Of a DNA stretch of 21,833 nucleotides, positions 1 to 7,614 are shown in pieces (within the stretch, counting starts at the first letter, position 1; every line of letters begins with the position of its first letter). Both the position numbers and the translations under genes were made by a program. The DNA lies in contig JAUWHT010000182.1 in the NCBI GenBank assembly GCA_030605745.1, positions 1 to 21,833 on the forward strand, in the 5' to 3' direction. The stretch comes from Pirellulales bacterium (GTDB taxonomy: Bacteria > Planctomycetota > Planctomycetia > Pirellulales > Thermoguttaceae). The notes below the pieces were generated by a model. It ran no database searches. It saw only the letters and a program-made list of their open reading frames with translations, and was not told the origin of the DNA.

Positions 1-387
1 GATGCCCAACCGCTGCGCCACTTCTTCTTCATTGCTGCCGATGAGCATTCGCAGTACGTACTCCTCGAAGCGATAGGTGTACATGACCTTCTTGCGCTTG
101 AACGGCGCAAAGTGTTCCTGGCGATGTCCGCAGCGCGAGCAGCGATGGAAACACGGCTGGAAGATCAGGAAGCTCGGGTGGCCCCACAGGTCCAGATCGC
201 GCACTGCGTAGACGGTCTTCTTGTATTCGTACTTCGCCGGCTCTTTCGTGCCGCAGCGCTCACAGCGGCAGTACAGTGGCACAGCGAACTTCACCTCGAA
301 GCCGTGCCCTTCTCCGCAACGGTCGTAGCCCAACAGTTCCACGCCTGCCGGCAAGTCCAACTTCACTTTGACCTCGGTTTGAGCCAT
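1..387 (-). CDS. ISL3-family transposase, N-terminal part (cut by window edge)
   Basis: This is the first 129 codons of a gene that runs off the left edge. The translation has two cysteine clusters, C40/C42/C45 (CRCERCG) and C79/C83/C86 with H88 (CFHRCSRCGH). They flank a VRDLDLWGHPSFL segment, and the fragment ends in EEVAQRLGI. This layout, zinc-finger pairs around V-DL--G-P followed by a helix-turn-helix-like '--VA--LGI', is typical of the N-terminal zinc-binding region of ISL3 transposases. The ATG at 387-385 is well supported by AAAGGAGG at 401-394, six bases upstream. The catalytic DDE part would lie beyond base 1, so it cannot be said whether the element is intact. No terminal inverted repeat was identified. 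It is transcribed away from the rest of the window. Confidence 0.75.
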   Translation of the reverse strand, partial: MAQTEVKVKLDLPAGVELLGYDRCGEGHGFEVKFAVPLYCRCERCGTKEPAKYEYKKTVYAVRDLDLWGHPSFLIFQPCFHRCSRCGHRQEHFAPFKRKKVMYTYRFEEYVLRMLIGSNEEEVAQRLGI

Positions 388-393
388 CCCTGG

Positions 394-401
394 CCTCCTT
401 T
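394..401 (-). promoter_or_regulatory. Shine-Dalgarno site of the transposase gene
   Basis: AAAGGAGG on the minus strand, six bases before the ATG at 387. It decides the start of the edge-truncated transposase. Confidence 0.7.
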
Positions 402-679
402 GCTTCGAGCAACCTGAACGTTTACTGCGGTGGGTCCGCTCCGTGCGAAACCGTTATCGGTGGGCAAGATAACATCATCAGCGCGCTGAACGCAACGCGG
501 AATCCCTGAATGGTTGGGTTTTCTTTCCCCCCCAAGGCACTTTCGGGTTTTTTTCGGCCCGGCCGAAAAAAAATTTTCGCCGGGCAGCTTTCGCCGTTTG
601 GTATTACGGTGAAAAAATTTACCCCCCCCCCCCCCCCCCATAAGTGGCATGGGACGGGCGGGATTTTCGATTCTGGCGT
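402..679. other. Non-coding stretch with long homopolymer runs and an AT/GC palindrome
   Basis: No convincing gene lies here. The stretch holds a C7 run (527-533), a near-perfect palindrome at 548-573 (T7-CGGCC, C, GGCCG-A8) and an uninterrupted C18 run at 622-639. The palindrome has T and A tracts on its two sides and could act as a bidirectional terminator, but it lies between two divergent genes, where a terminator is not expected. The runs may also be sequencing artefacts. Confidence 0.5.
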
Positions 680-709
680 TTGACAAGGTTGCACCGGATA
701 TGGTATTCT
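680..709 (+). promoter_or_regulatory. Putative sigma70-type promoter upstream of the hydrolase
   Basis: TTGACA (680-685) is a perfect -35 box. It is followed after 18 bases by TATTCT (704-709), a 4/6 match to the -10 box. Transcription would start near 717, leaving only about ten bases before the first possible start codon at 727. The C18 run ends about 40 bases upstream. The match is by eye only. Confidence 0.4.
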
Positions 710-726
710 CAAGGTTGTGCTAGCAT

Positions 727-2112
727 TTGTTGTTGAGGATCGAGGCCTCTGAACCTACCATAAGGCTCAACCCCTCGAAAAGTGCGGAGTTCGCACCTAA
801 AAACGGGAAGAGCCAAACCAACGGTGTGCCGCTTCGGCCGCGGACCAAACTCGCACTGACCACCAACAAGTACAAGGCATACCGCATCACTCTCACCGTG
901 ACCGAGGGCGTAGAGCTGTACGGCAACTTGCTTGTACCGCGCAATGTCAATGGTCGTACGGCGGCGGTAATCACTCAGCACGGTCTGAGCGGTACGCCGG
1001 AGATGATCACCGGTTTGGGAATGGACAAAGACACACCCTACCACGAGTTCGGCCGTCACCTTGCCGAGCACGGTTACGTCGTGTTTGCACCGCTGATTAT
1101 GCACCACCATCCGGTCAAGCAGGTAAACGATCAGGTGCGGCAGGCCGACGCGGTCGGCATGATGCGCATTGCGATGGTCGTGGCCAAGACGAACCGGGTG
1201 GTCGATTTCCTGTCGGCGCTCCCCTTTGTCGATCCCCGGCGCATCGGCTACTACGGGTTGTCGTACGGGGGATATTCGGCGATCTGGAGCGCCCCGCTGG
1301 TCGAACGTTTGGCTGCCACGGTTGTCTCCGGCCACTTCAACGACTGGCGTACCAAGATTACGACCGACGCAAGAGGCACGAGCTACCTGCTGCATTCCGA
1401 TGAGGACTTTTACAATTGGGATATCTTGCACCGCTTTACGCATCCGGAACTGATTGCGATGACTGCCCCGCGGCCGGTGTGTATCGAATTCGGCCAGCGC
1501 GACGGGATCACCACGCCGGAGTGGACCGAGTATGCCTGGAAACAGGTTCTCGCCTGGCGCGATCATCTGGGCCTCGAGGACCGAATCATCCTGGCCCATT
1601 ACGACGGTGTGCACGAGATTCACGCCGTCGAGACGGCCGATTTTCTGGACCGGTTCTTGCGGCCCGAGCGAACAGTCGGCCGGGACGGCAAGCCGTGTAT
1701 TACCCATGTGCTCGATTCGCGTAATGGGTCGCACTTCGGCGGATATTTCTGGATACCGGCCGGCGCAAAGGAGCTTCGCGGGATAGCAGTGAAGCTGTCG
1801 CGAGTTGGTCGGCCCGGACCGCTGGAGGTCCGTTTCGGCACCGCACCGGGCAAGGACGACCTCGGCACCGCCAGGCTCAAGTCCGAGTCGGTGCCTACGG
1901 AGCATGAACAGTGGCACCAGTTGCGTATCGACCCTCGGCCGGTTGCTGCCGGCTCGTTGGTCCACTACCATGTAAGTTGCACAAGCGGCACGGCACCGGC
2001 TGATCATTACGTCGTCTACGGTCCAAAACCAATCGGTGGGAAGGAAATGCCCGGGCGTTTCGGCCTGTCGTACCGCGTGCTTACAGAACGCGCGGAGCGA
2101 AAAAGGGGATAA
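727..2112 (+). CDS. Alpha/beta hydrolase, dienelactone hydrolase/acetyl xylan esterase-like, probably 5'-truncated
   Basis: An alpha/beta hydrolase fold runs from about residue 50 to 320: a first strand with VITQHGLSG, the nucleophile elbow GLSYGG (Ser179), a probable acid in FGQRDG (Asp259) and a late His in GVHEIH (His296 or His299). Residues about 330-455 look like an added beta-rich C-terminal domain (HFGGYFWIPAGAK ... VHYHVSC). The substrate is unknown; carbohydrate-ester or dienelactone-type hydrolysis is the family expectation. The frame opens directly after a TAG at 721-723, with TTG codons at 727-735 as the only early starts and no ribosome binding site. As I recall the family, relatives carry a longer N-terminal region, so the 5' end may have been lost. 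The stop codon (2110-2112) lies inside a 21-bp inverted-repeat arm. No signal peptide is seen. There is no evident link to the lipid genes. Confidence 0.7.
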   Translation: MLLRIEASEPTIRLNPSKSAEFAPKNGKSQTNGVPLRPRTKLALTTNKYKAYRITLTVTEGVELYGNLLVPRNVNGRTAAVITQHGLSGTPEMITGLGMDKDTPYHEFGRHLAEHGYVVFAPLIMHHHPVKQVNDQVRQADAVGMMRIAMVVAKTNRVVDFLSALPFVDPRRIGYYGLSYGGYSAIWSAPLVERLAATVVSGHFNDWRTKITTDARGTSYLLHSDEDFYNWDILHRFTHPELIAMTAPRPVCIEFGQRDGITTPEWTEYAWKQVLAWRDHLGLEDRIILAHYDGVHEIHAVETADFLDRFLRPERTVGRDGKPCITHVLDSRNGSHFGGYFWIPAGAKELRGIAVKLSRVGRPGPLEVRFGTAPGKDDLGTARLKSESVPTEHEQWHQLRIDPRPVAAGSLVHYHVSCTSGTAPADHYVVYGPKPIGGKEMPGRFGLSYRVLTERAERKRG

Positions 2113-2170
2113 GTCCAATTTGTGCGAAGCGCCTTTCGGGCCGTTCCGGCAAATTGGACTTATCCCCTTT
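2102..2170. repeat. Palindromic repeat, 21-bp perfect arms, over the hydrolase stop codon
   Basis: The left arm is 2102-2122 and the right arm 2150-2170. They are perfectly complementary over 21 bp, with a 27-base loop. The arm begins AAAGGGGATAAG. The TAA stop of the hydrolase is inside the left arm. It could work as a transcript-end hairpin or be a REP/MITE-like mobile palindrome. Confidence 0.8.
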
Positions 2171-2242
2171 CTTATCCACTTTTTCTCCCCTCCTCCCCGA
2201 CGATCTCCAGCCCTTGACACGAGGTGACGGCTGTGCCAGTAT

Positions 2243-2270
2243 TTAGGGATTAGGGATTAGGGATTAGGGA
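2243..2270 (+). repeat. Heptanucleotide tandem repeat TTAGGGA x4
   Basis: Four exact TTAGGGA units (equivalently GGGATTA) sit immediately upstream of the lipoprotein start. The 7-bp period and GGGA core are shared with the GGGACTC-type arrays at 13891-13994. Confidence 0.85.
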
Positions 2271-2285
2271 TGTGGAGATCGCAAC

Positions 2286-2957
2286 GTGACGCCGTCACTG
2301 AGAATTGCGCTGCTGGGGTTGCTGGTTCTGCTGGCCGCGGTAAGTTGCGGCACTGACCCGGCTACCGAGAAGCTGGCGGACACCAGGCAGATTGACACAG
2401 TCAGCGACAGCCGGCGTGCGCTGATCCGAAAGATGGCAATCGGCGTCCACGTGGTGCAGACCATCCGATGCCTCAACACCCGGGCGGTGCAGAAACAGCT
2501 TGGGTTGTCGCCAGAGCAGCTCGAAGCGGTCGAGCGCATCCGGACAGAAGCTCGTGAGACGCTCGAGCGGCTGCGCCTGCTTGCCGAAGATTGCCCGCCA
2601 CTGAAGCTGTTCAGTAGTTGGCTGCCCACGGCACGGTCGCTCAAGTTGCGCATCAAGCAGTCGCTCACTACGAAGCAGCGTTCGCGGCTGGTGCAAATTG
2701 TGCTTCAGAAGCAACTCGGTGCGACCGTGCTGCTGATTCCGCACGTGGTAGAACAGTTGAAATTGACCGATCAGCAGCAGCGGTCTATCGAAGACATCGC
2801 GGCCGAAACGGTCGCAGCGTTCGAGCGTTACGGGACCAGCCTGCTGGGCCTCATCCAGTTGGTCCCCGTGGCCCAAGCGGCACGCGAACGCGCGATGGCC
2901 GTTTTGAGCACCGAGCAGCGCAAGGCCTGGACCTCCTTGTTAGGCGAGCCGATATGA
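2286..2957 (+). CDS. Putative lipoprotein with four LTxxQ-like motifs
   Basis: A 223-aa protein starting with GTG, with a hydrophobic signal segment (residues 5-20) followed by Cys21 in LAAVSC, a plausible though not ideal lipobox. The mature part is mostly helical and charged. It carries LSPEQ (74-78), LTTKQ (127-131), LTDQQ (160-164) and LSTEQ (207-211), the kind of LTxxQ motif seen in Spy/CpxP-like periplasmic proteins. The two halves resemble each other (KQLGLSPEQ and KQLKLTDQQ-like contexts), suggesting an internal duplication. I infer a periplasmic or membrane-anchored protein, perhaps a chaperone or stress sensor; the actual function is unknown. A weak SD (GTGGAG near 2272) precedes it. 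The heptamer array sits just upstream and a palindromic repeat just downstream. Confidence 0.6.
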   Translation: MTPSLRIALLGLLVLLAAVSCGTDPATEKLADTRQIDTVSDSRRALIRKMAIGVHVVQTIRCLNTRAVQKQLGLSPEQLEAVERIRTEARETLERLRLLAEDCPPLKLFSSWLPTARSLKLRIKQSLTTKQRSRLVQIVLQKQLGATVLLIPHVVEQLKLTDQQQRSIEDIAAETVAAFERYGTSLLGLIQLVPVAQAARERAMAVLSTEQRKAWTSLLGEPI

Positions 2958-2985
2958 GTACCTTAAGACCCGCGCAGAAATAAGC

Positions 2986-3091
2986 TGTACAAATTGGTGG
3001 CACGCCCTGAGGAACGAAGGGCGTGGCAAGGTGCCCCAAACACGCCCTTCGCTGCGCTCAGGGACGTGCCACTCTTGGTGGAATTCGTACA
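2986..3091. repeat. Imperfect palindromic repeat between the lipoprotein and glycosyltransferase
   Basis: The left arm (2986-3025) and right arm (3041-3091) share, in inverted orientation, TGTAC-AATT ends, GTGGCACG-CCTGAG and a CGAAGGGCGTG core. An extra stretch in the right arm (about 3071-3080) interrupts the pairing. The loop is about 15 bases. It follows the lipoprotein stop by 28 bases and may act as its terminator; the shared ends suggest an inserted element. Confidence 0.7.
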
Positions 3092-3103
3092 AGTTATTTG
3101 CTT

Positions 3104-3124
3104 AGTACCGAGTACTCAGTACGT
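3104..3124 (+). repeat. Heptanucleotide repeat AGTACNN x3
   Basis: Three consecutive units (AGTACCG, AGTACTC, AGTACGT) lie in the leader of the glycosyltransferase gene. It is short, but the period matches the other heptamer arrays in this window. Confidence 0.6.
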
Positions 3125-3165
3125 CAAGGTATTGCTGTTGCAGTTTTTTACAAGGAATGAGAATT

Positions 3166-4422
3166 ATGCGTGTATTGCTTGTTGCGATCGGGAGTTACGG
3201 CGATGTTTTTCCTTTTATCGGGTTGGGGCGGGCACTGCGCGAGCGCGGCCACCACGTCACGCTCATCACCAACGAAAACTTCAAGCCGTTTGCAGATCAG
3301 GAGCAGATCGACTTCGTGGAGTTGTACTCGGCGCAAGAATACGCCGAACAGAGCCAATATCTGCGCATGGCGAAGCCGAGGGAAGCCAGGAGAAGCATTG
3401 CTCTCTTGATGGCAAAATTCCCGCTTAAGCTGATTTCAAAAACGTATGAACTCATCACCCAGCGGTACGTGCGCGGTGAAACGCTAGTGGCGGCACAGGC
3501 ATGGGCATACGGCGCCCGCATCGCACAAGAGAAACTCGGCGTTCCGCTGGCGACGCTCCACGTCGAACCCATCTGTTTCCGGACCATCTACGATATTCCG
3601 ATCCTGCCGGGTTGGTGTCCACAACTCGTCCCGCGATTGGCCTTCTGGGTGATTGACCAGATCGCAGACAGGATGTTAGGGTCGCAGATCAACGCGTTTC
3701 GGGCGGAGCTTGGGCTGCCGCCGGTTTCCGGGGTGATCAAAAGCTGGTGGCAATCGCCGCAGTTAGTGCTCGGTATGTTTCCCGACTGGTTTGTTCCCCC
3801 GCAACCAGATTGGCCGCCTAACACGGAGTTGGCCGGATTTCCGTTGTACGACCAAGGGGACCTTGCGGAAATACCCGGCGAACTGGACGCTTTCCTTTCA
3901 GAGGGTACTCCACCACTGGTGTTCAGCCAGAGTTCCTGGATGCAGCGCGCCAATGAGTATTTTGCCGTCTCAGCGGAAGCTGCCGCAAGGCTTGGGCGTC
4001 GGGCAATCTTGCTGACGATACACCCAGATCAGATTCCCACCTCGCTTCCTCCAGGTGTGCGCCACTTTCGGTACATTCCTTACAGTAAGGTATTGCCGCG
4101 GGCCGTGGTACATGTCCACCCGGGAGGGATTGGAACGGTTGCTCAATCGCTGGCCGCCGGGATTCCACAATTGATTGTGCCGGTGGTAGCCGACCAACCG
4201 GACAATAGCTGCCGGCTACAACGTCTGGGAGTCTCGTCGCACGTCCGTCCCGCGGCCTACCGGCTGGAAAAGCTCACCAGCAAACTGCAGTTTTTGCTTG
4301 AGTCGGCTGAAGTTGCCGAGCGTTGCAAGTTCTACGCCGCCAAGTTGCGGGATCATAATGCTTTAGAAAAGGCGTCTCTGGCTCTGGAACGGTTGCACGA
4401 GAAGTGGCAACCTCGACGATGA
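3166..4422 (+). CDS. GT1-family glycosyltransferase (GT-B fold, UDP-glucosyltransferase/sterol glucosyltransferase-like)
   Basis: A 418-aa GT-B enzyme. The N-terminal domain opens with MRVLLVAIGSYGDVFPF, the GSxGDxxP loop typical of UGT and sterol glucosyltransferase relatives. The C-terminal donor-binding domain has the GT1 signature: His318 in HPGGIGT, then AAGIPQLIVP, then Asp343-Gln344 (ADQ) for the sugar nucleotide. The expected reaction is transfer of a sugar from a nucleotide donor to a hydrophobic acceptor on the cytoplasmic side. I chose the ATG at 3166 because AAGGA (3152-3156) is nine bases before it; the ATG at 3157 would abut the SD. No signal peptide is present. It lies tail to tail with the exporter-synthase block, one base apart, so glycosylation of that system's lipid is a reasonable inference, though shared regulation is not shown. 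Confidence 0.85.
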   Translation: MRVLLVAIGSYGDVFPFIGLGRALRERGHHVTLITNENFKPFADQEQIDFVELYSAQEYAEQSQYLRMAKPREARRSIALLMAKFPLKLISKTYELITQRYVRGETLVAAQAWAYGARIAQEKLGVPLATLHVEPICFRTIYDIPILPGWCPQLVPRLAFWVIDQIADRMLGSQINAFRAELGLPPVSGVIKSWWQSPQLVLGMFPDWFVPPQPDWPPNTELAGFPLYDQGDLAEIPGELDAFLSEGTPPLVFSQSSWMQRANEYFAVSAEAAARLGRRAILLTIHPDQIPTSLPPGVRHFRYIPYSKVLPRAVVHVHPGGIGTVAQSLAAGIPQLIVPVVADQPDNSCRLQRLGVSSHVRPAAYRLEKLTSKLQFLLESAEVAERCKFYAAKLRDHNALEKASLALERLHEKWQPRR

Positions 4423-4423
4423 T

Positions 4424-5572
4424 TTACCGCATCGCTTCCAGGGGCTCGACTCGCATGGCGGACATGGCCGGCAGCAGCCCGCCGATGACGCCCATCACTA
4501 GGGTAAACACCCCGGCGATGGCGAGAATCGGTGCGTCCACCTTGAAGGCGAACGCCACCGACTTGCCCCCCAGCGCGGTACTGAGCGTCAGGCCGTTGAT
4601 CGCGTAGCCGAACAGCATTCCCAACGCACCCCCGATCAGCGCAATCAACAGGGTTTCCAGCAGGAACGATATCAGGATTTCCGAGCGCCGGAAGCCCAAG
4701 ATGCGCATCACGGCAATGTCTTTGACGCGCTCGCCGATTGCGGCGAACATCGTATTGGTGACCCCGAAAACGGCGCCGATCGCCATGAAGACGGAAACTA
4801 CGATCGCCCCGGCGCGAAGCACGTTGGTCTGCTGGGCCTGTTTCTCGTAGTAGTCGGTCTCGCTTAGAACGTCGACGGCGACCGCGCGGTTGTTTTCCAG
4901 GTACTCGACCGCCTGCTGCGCGGCAGCCGGGCTGGCAGTGCGCAGGACCACCGAACTGTAAACCCCCTCGCGATGGAAGTGTCCGGCCAACTGGTCCATG
5001 TCGCACCAGGCTTCCGACTCGAAGGCCGAGCCGCCGGCCTCGAAGATACCCACCACGTCCCACTCCAACTGTCCCATGGGCAACTTATCGCCGACGTGGA
5101 TTTGGTGCTCTCGCGCCACGCCAATTCCCAAGACAACCTCGCGGTGATTCCGCCGAAACATCCGACCGCGGGTGATACGCACCTGGGTATGGACCAGCAG
5201 GGCAACCGGATACATGCCTCGGGCTTGGATTTGGACGTATTGTTGCGTTTCTTCATTCCGTTGCGTGATGGCCATGAACAGTTCGCGGCTGGCCAGGGGC
5301 CAGCCGTCGTCACCGCGGAGCACGCCCGGCGTGGCTTCGATCCGTGATACCATGCGTTTGTCCATCTGGCTGAGGATTTCGTCTGAACAGCCTTGCTTCA
5401 TGGTGATCACGTTTTCCGGCTGGCCGCTTTCCGCGCAGACGGTGCGCACGCCGTTTACGAAAGCCAGCATAATGATCAGCGCGGCGACGACCAGCATAAA
5501 GCCGCACGCGGTCATCAGCGTGGTCTTCCAACGAACGATCAGGTTGCGGTAATTGTAGGAAGCAGGGACCAT
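4424..5572 (-). CDS. ABC transporter permease, FtsX/MacB type (distal)
   Basis: A 382-aa inner-membrane protein with the MacB/FtsX/LolCE topology. One N-terminal membrane helix (about 18-42) is followed by a periplasmic domain of about 215 residues. Three C-terminal helices follow (about 258-285, 305-335 and 352-378), ending LPAMSAMRVEPLEAMR. The cytoplasmic coupling segment IGERVKDIAVMRILGFRRSEI fits the ATPase-contact helix of the family. The ATG at 5572 is six bases after the stop of the upstream permease, so the two are co-transcribed and probably form a heterodimer, as in LolCE. The substrate is inferred to be the lipid made by the upstream synthases. It is the last gene of the leftward block; its stop is one base from that of the glycosyltransferase. 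Confidence 0.85.
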   Translation of the reverse strand: MVPASYNYRNLIVRWKTTLMTACGFMLVVAALIIMLAFVNGVRTVCAESGQPENVITMKQGCSDEILSQMDKRMVSRIEATPGVLRGDDGWPLASRELFMAITQRNEETQQYVQIQARGMYPVALLVHTQVRITRGRMFRRNHREVVLGIGVAREHQIHVGDKLPMGQLEWDVVGIFEAGGSAFESEAWCDMDQLAGHFHREGVYSSVVLRTASPAAAQQAVEYLENNRAVAVDVLSETDYYEKQAQQTNVLRAGAIVVSVFMAIGAVFGVTNTMFAAIGERVKDIAVMRILGFRRSEILISFLLETLLIALIGGALGMLFGYAINGLTLSTALGGKSVAFAFKVDAPILAIAGVFTLVMGVIGGLLPAMSAMRVEPLEAMR

Positions 5573-5578
5573 GTCGAA

Positions 5579-6736
5579 TTATCCGGCATCGGAAAATGCC
5601 TCGGCCACTCGGACTTTCCGTGTGCCGAGAGCTGGGATGACGCTGCCGGCGAAGCCGACCAGCGCACCGACCACGAAACCGTGAAGGATGAACTTCGCCG
5701 GGACGGGAAACTCCACCAGAAAATCGATTCTAAACGGCAGTTGGCCCGCCGAATTGAGCCAGGTGAAGGCATACGCCAGCCCGGCCCCCAGCAGGCCACC
5801 GCCGGCGCCCACCGCAACCGCCTCGCCGATCACCATCACCAGGATGAAGGACGGCTGGAAGCCGAGGATTTTCAGGATCGCCATTTCAACCCGGCGCTCG
5901 CGGACCGTCATACTGATGCTGTTGGCCAGCACGATGACCATGTCGATCAGCAGGATAGCGACCACGAAATTGATGATATTGATCACGGTCTTCGTACGGC
6001 TGGCGACGCGGGAGACACCGGCCGATTCGGTCTCCGCGCGGAGTTTCGCCCGGCTGGTTTGGAACAGGTGTTCCACGTCCGCAGCCACGCGCTTGCCGGT
6101 TTCGACATCGCTAACGCGGAGCCATACGATGTTCACGTCGTCCATATCGCCGACGCCTTCGCGGTAATAGTCCTGTCGAAAGAAGAAGTTTCTCGACCAG
6201 GCATCCGCGCCAAGCACACCGACGATCTTGAACTGTAGGTTTTTCCCGGGATGCGTAAAGCTGTTCACGGAGAATCTCTGGCCGACCCGCCAGTTCATTT
6301 GCTCCATCAGCCGCTGTCCCATCAGCACGCCGGTTCGTTCTCGTTTCATGGCGTCGATCAGTGCAGGGTCGAGGTTCTCGAGTCCCGGGTGCATTTCGCG
6401 CAGGTTGTCGATCCGGGTGGCGATTCCCGCCCCCGCGTGACCGGCGTCGTCGAAAAATACGCCGTAGAAATGCCACACGGTCCAGTCCTCCACACCCGAG
6501 ACAGAGGCGATCTTGGGCACGTAGCGGATCGGGAAACAACTGGGAATCAGCCACTTCTCGCGCACCATCAGCCGCGATTGACTGGAGTGTGAATCAAAGA
6601 ACCGGTTGATCGTATCGGTAACCGTGGCGGCGAAGGTGTAGATCACCACCAGCACGATCACCGCCAACGCAGTCAGCGTAGTGCGGACCTTGTTGCGTCC
6701 GAGATTCTTCAGGAACAAGTTGAGAAACTTCAACAC
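5579..6736 (-). CDS. ABC transporter permease, FtsX/MacB type (proximal)
   Basis: A second FtsX-like permease, not a close copy of the first. It has an N-terminal helix (FLKNLGRNKVRTTLTALAV onward), a periplasmic domain with a conserved-looking VGVLGADAWSR region, and three C-terminal helices. The coupling segment MTVRERRVEMAILKILGF precedes the second helix. I prefer the GTG at 6736 (protein starting VLKFLNLFLKN), four bases after the ATPase stop. The alternative TTG at 6772 would add 12 residues (MIIANCKLKI...) encoded by a heptamer repeat and overlap the ATPase gene. DevBCA and MacAB use one permease, whereas LolCDE uses two, so the two-permease arrangement looks Lol-like combined with an MFP. 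Confidence 0.85.
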   Translation of the reverse strand: MLKFLNLFLKNLGRNKVRTTLTALAVIVLVVIYTFAATVTDTINRFFDSHSSQSRLMVREKWLIPSCFPIRYVPKIASVSGVEDWTVWHFYGVFFDDAGHAGAGIATRIDNLREMHPGLENLDPALIDAMKRERTGVLMGQRLMEQMNWRVGQRFSVNSFTHPGKNLQFKIVGVLGADAWSRNFFFRQDYYREGVGDMDDVNIVWLRVSDVETGKRVAADVEHLFQTSRAKLRAETESAGVSRVASRTKTVINIINFVVAILLIDMVIVLANSISMTVRERRVEMAILKILGFQPSFILVMVIGEAVAVGAGGGLLGAGLAYAFTWLNSAGQLPFRIDFLVEFPVPAKFILHGFVVGALVGFAGSVIPALGTRKVRVAEAFSDAG

Positions 6737-6738
6737 GG

Positions 6739-6780
6739 GATCAATTTTCAATTTGCAATTTGCAATTATCAATTTGCAAT
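6739..6780 (-). repeat. Heptanucleotide repeat ATTGNNN x6 at the ATPase/permease junction
   Basis: Read on the minus strand: ATTGCAA, ATTGATA, ATTGCAA, ATTGCAA, ATTGAAA, ATTGATC, with no gaps. It encodes the last residues of the ATPase (LQIDNCKLQIEN) and contains its TGA stop (6743-6741). In another frame it gives the spurious N-terminal extension of the next permease. Confidence 0.85.
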
Positions 6781-7466
6781 GCCTCCGTTTCTACCGACAG
6801 CCGGCCCGAGTCCATTTGCACCCGCCGCTGTGCCCGCCCGGCTGCCCGGGGATCGTGCGTCACCAGCAAAATGGTCTTTTCGAGGCTTTCGTGCACGGCC
6901 TGCATCAGGTCGAGGATTTCATCTGAGGTGTGGGTGTCGAGGTCACCGGTGGGTTCGTCGGCCACGATCAGCATTGGATCGGTGACAAGCGCCCGGGCAA
7001 TCCCCACCCGCTGCTGTTCGCCGCCGGAGAGTTGGCCGGGCCGATGTGTCAGCCGGTGCGACAGGCTGACCAGTTCCAAGACCGTCAGTACCTGTTGGCG
7101 GCGTTGGGCTGCCGACATATTGAACAGCAGCAGCGGCAACTCCACGTTCTCATAGGCCGTGAGCACCGGGATCAGGTGATAAAACTGGAAGACAAAACCA
7201 ACGTGTGCGCTGCGCCACCGGGCCACGGTAGCCTCGTCCATATCGGAGATTACCTGGCCTCCGATCGTCACCCGGCCGGAGGTCGGCTTGTCCAGACCGG
7301 CGATCAGGTTCAACAGTGTACTTTTCCCCGATCCACTGGGGCCCATCAGACTGACAAATTCCCCGGCGGCCATTTCAAAATCGATGCCGCGGAGCGCCCT
7401 GACCAGCACGCTGCCGGTTCTGTACACCTTGTGCAGGTCGTCGACGAAGATAATCGGCTCGGACAT
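6741..7466 (-). CDS. ABC transporter ATP-binding protein (LolD/MacB/DevA-like)
   Basis: A 241-aa ATPase with all motifs intact: Walker A GPSGSGKST (42-50), Q-loop in FVFQFYHLIP, signature LSGGEQQR, Walker B LIVADEPTGDLD and H-loop VTHD. The opening (MSEPIIFVDDLHKVYRTG) and overall length match LolD/MacB-type ATPases that drive FtsX-type permeases. The natural domain ends near GRLSVET; the last dozen residues come from a 7-bp repeat. No clear SD is seen before the ATG at 7466. It lies between the membrane-fusion protein (148 bp upstream, with a palindromic repeat between) and two permeases. It energises the exporter from the cytoplasmic face. Confidence 0.9.
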   Translation of the reverse strand: MSEPIIFVDDLHKVYRTGSVLVRALRGIDFEMAAGEFVSLMGPSGSGKSTLLNLIAGLDKPTSGRVTIGGQVISDMDEATVARWRSAHVGFVFQFYHLIPVLTAYENVELPLLLFNMSAAQRRQQVLTVLELVSLSHRLTHRPGQLSGGEQQRVGIARALVTDPMLIVADEPTGDLDTHTSDEILDLMQAVHESLEKTILLVTHDPRAAGRAQRRVQMDSGRLSVETEALQIDNCKLQIEN

Positions 7467-7506
7467 GGGATGATTCGAGTTGGCTTATGCAAGAGGAAAG
7501 TAGACT

Positions 7507-7598
7507 CACCACGGAGACACAGAGGTCACGGAGGAAAGCGGAAGAATATGAAATAGATCTTTTTTTCTTTCCTCCGTGCTCTCCGTGTCTCCGTGGTG
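7507..7598. repeat. Palindromic repeat (CACGGAGACAC type) between MFP and ATPase
   Basis: Arms 7507-7538 and 7567-7598, 32 bp with 29 matching when inverted, with a 28-base AT-rich loop. Each arm contains CACCACGGAGACAC and CACGGAGGAAAG. I recall this sequence class as a common intergenic repeat in many bacteria. It could form a strong RNA hairpin that lowers or processes the downstream exporter mRNA. Confidence 0.8.
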
Positions 7599-7614
7599 AA
7601 CCTAGCATGTAACA

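Noticed and set aside
112..417. 101-codon open frame on the plus strand
   Set aside because: It is antisense to the ISL3-type N-terminus, which has paired Cys clusters and a strong SD.
548..573. Rho-independent terminator
   Set aside because: The palindrome is nearly loopless and lies upstream of both neighbouring divergent genes; kept only as a note.
709..2220. 503-codon open frame on the minus strand
   Set aside because: It is antisense to the hydrolase, which has a clear nucleophile elbow and fold; the minus-strand translation is Arg/His-rich with no domain I recognise.
5393..6238. 281-codon plus-strand open frame
   Set aside because: His/Asp/Arg-rich shadow lying opposite the two permeases; no recognisable fold.
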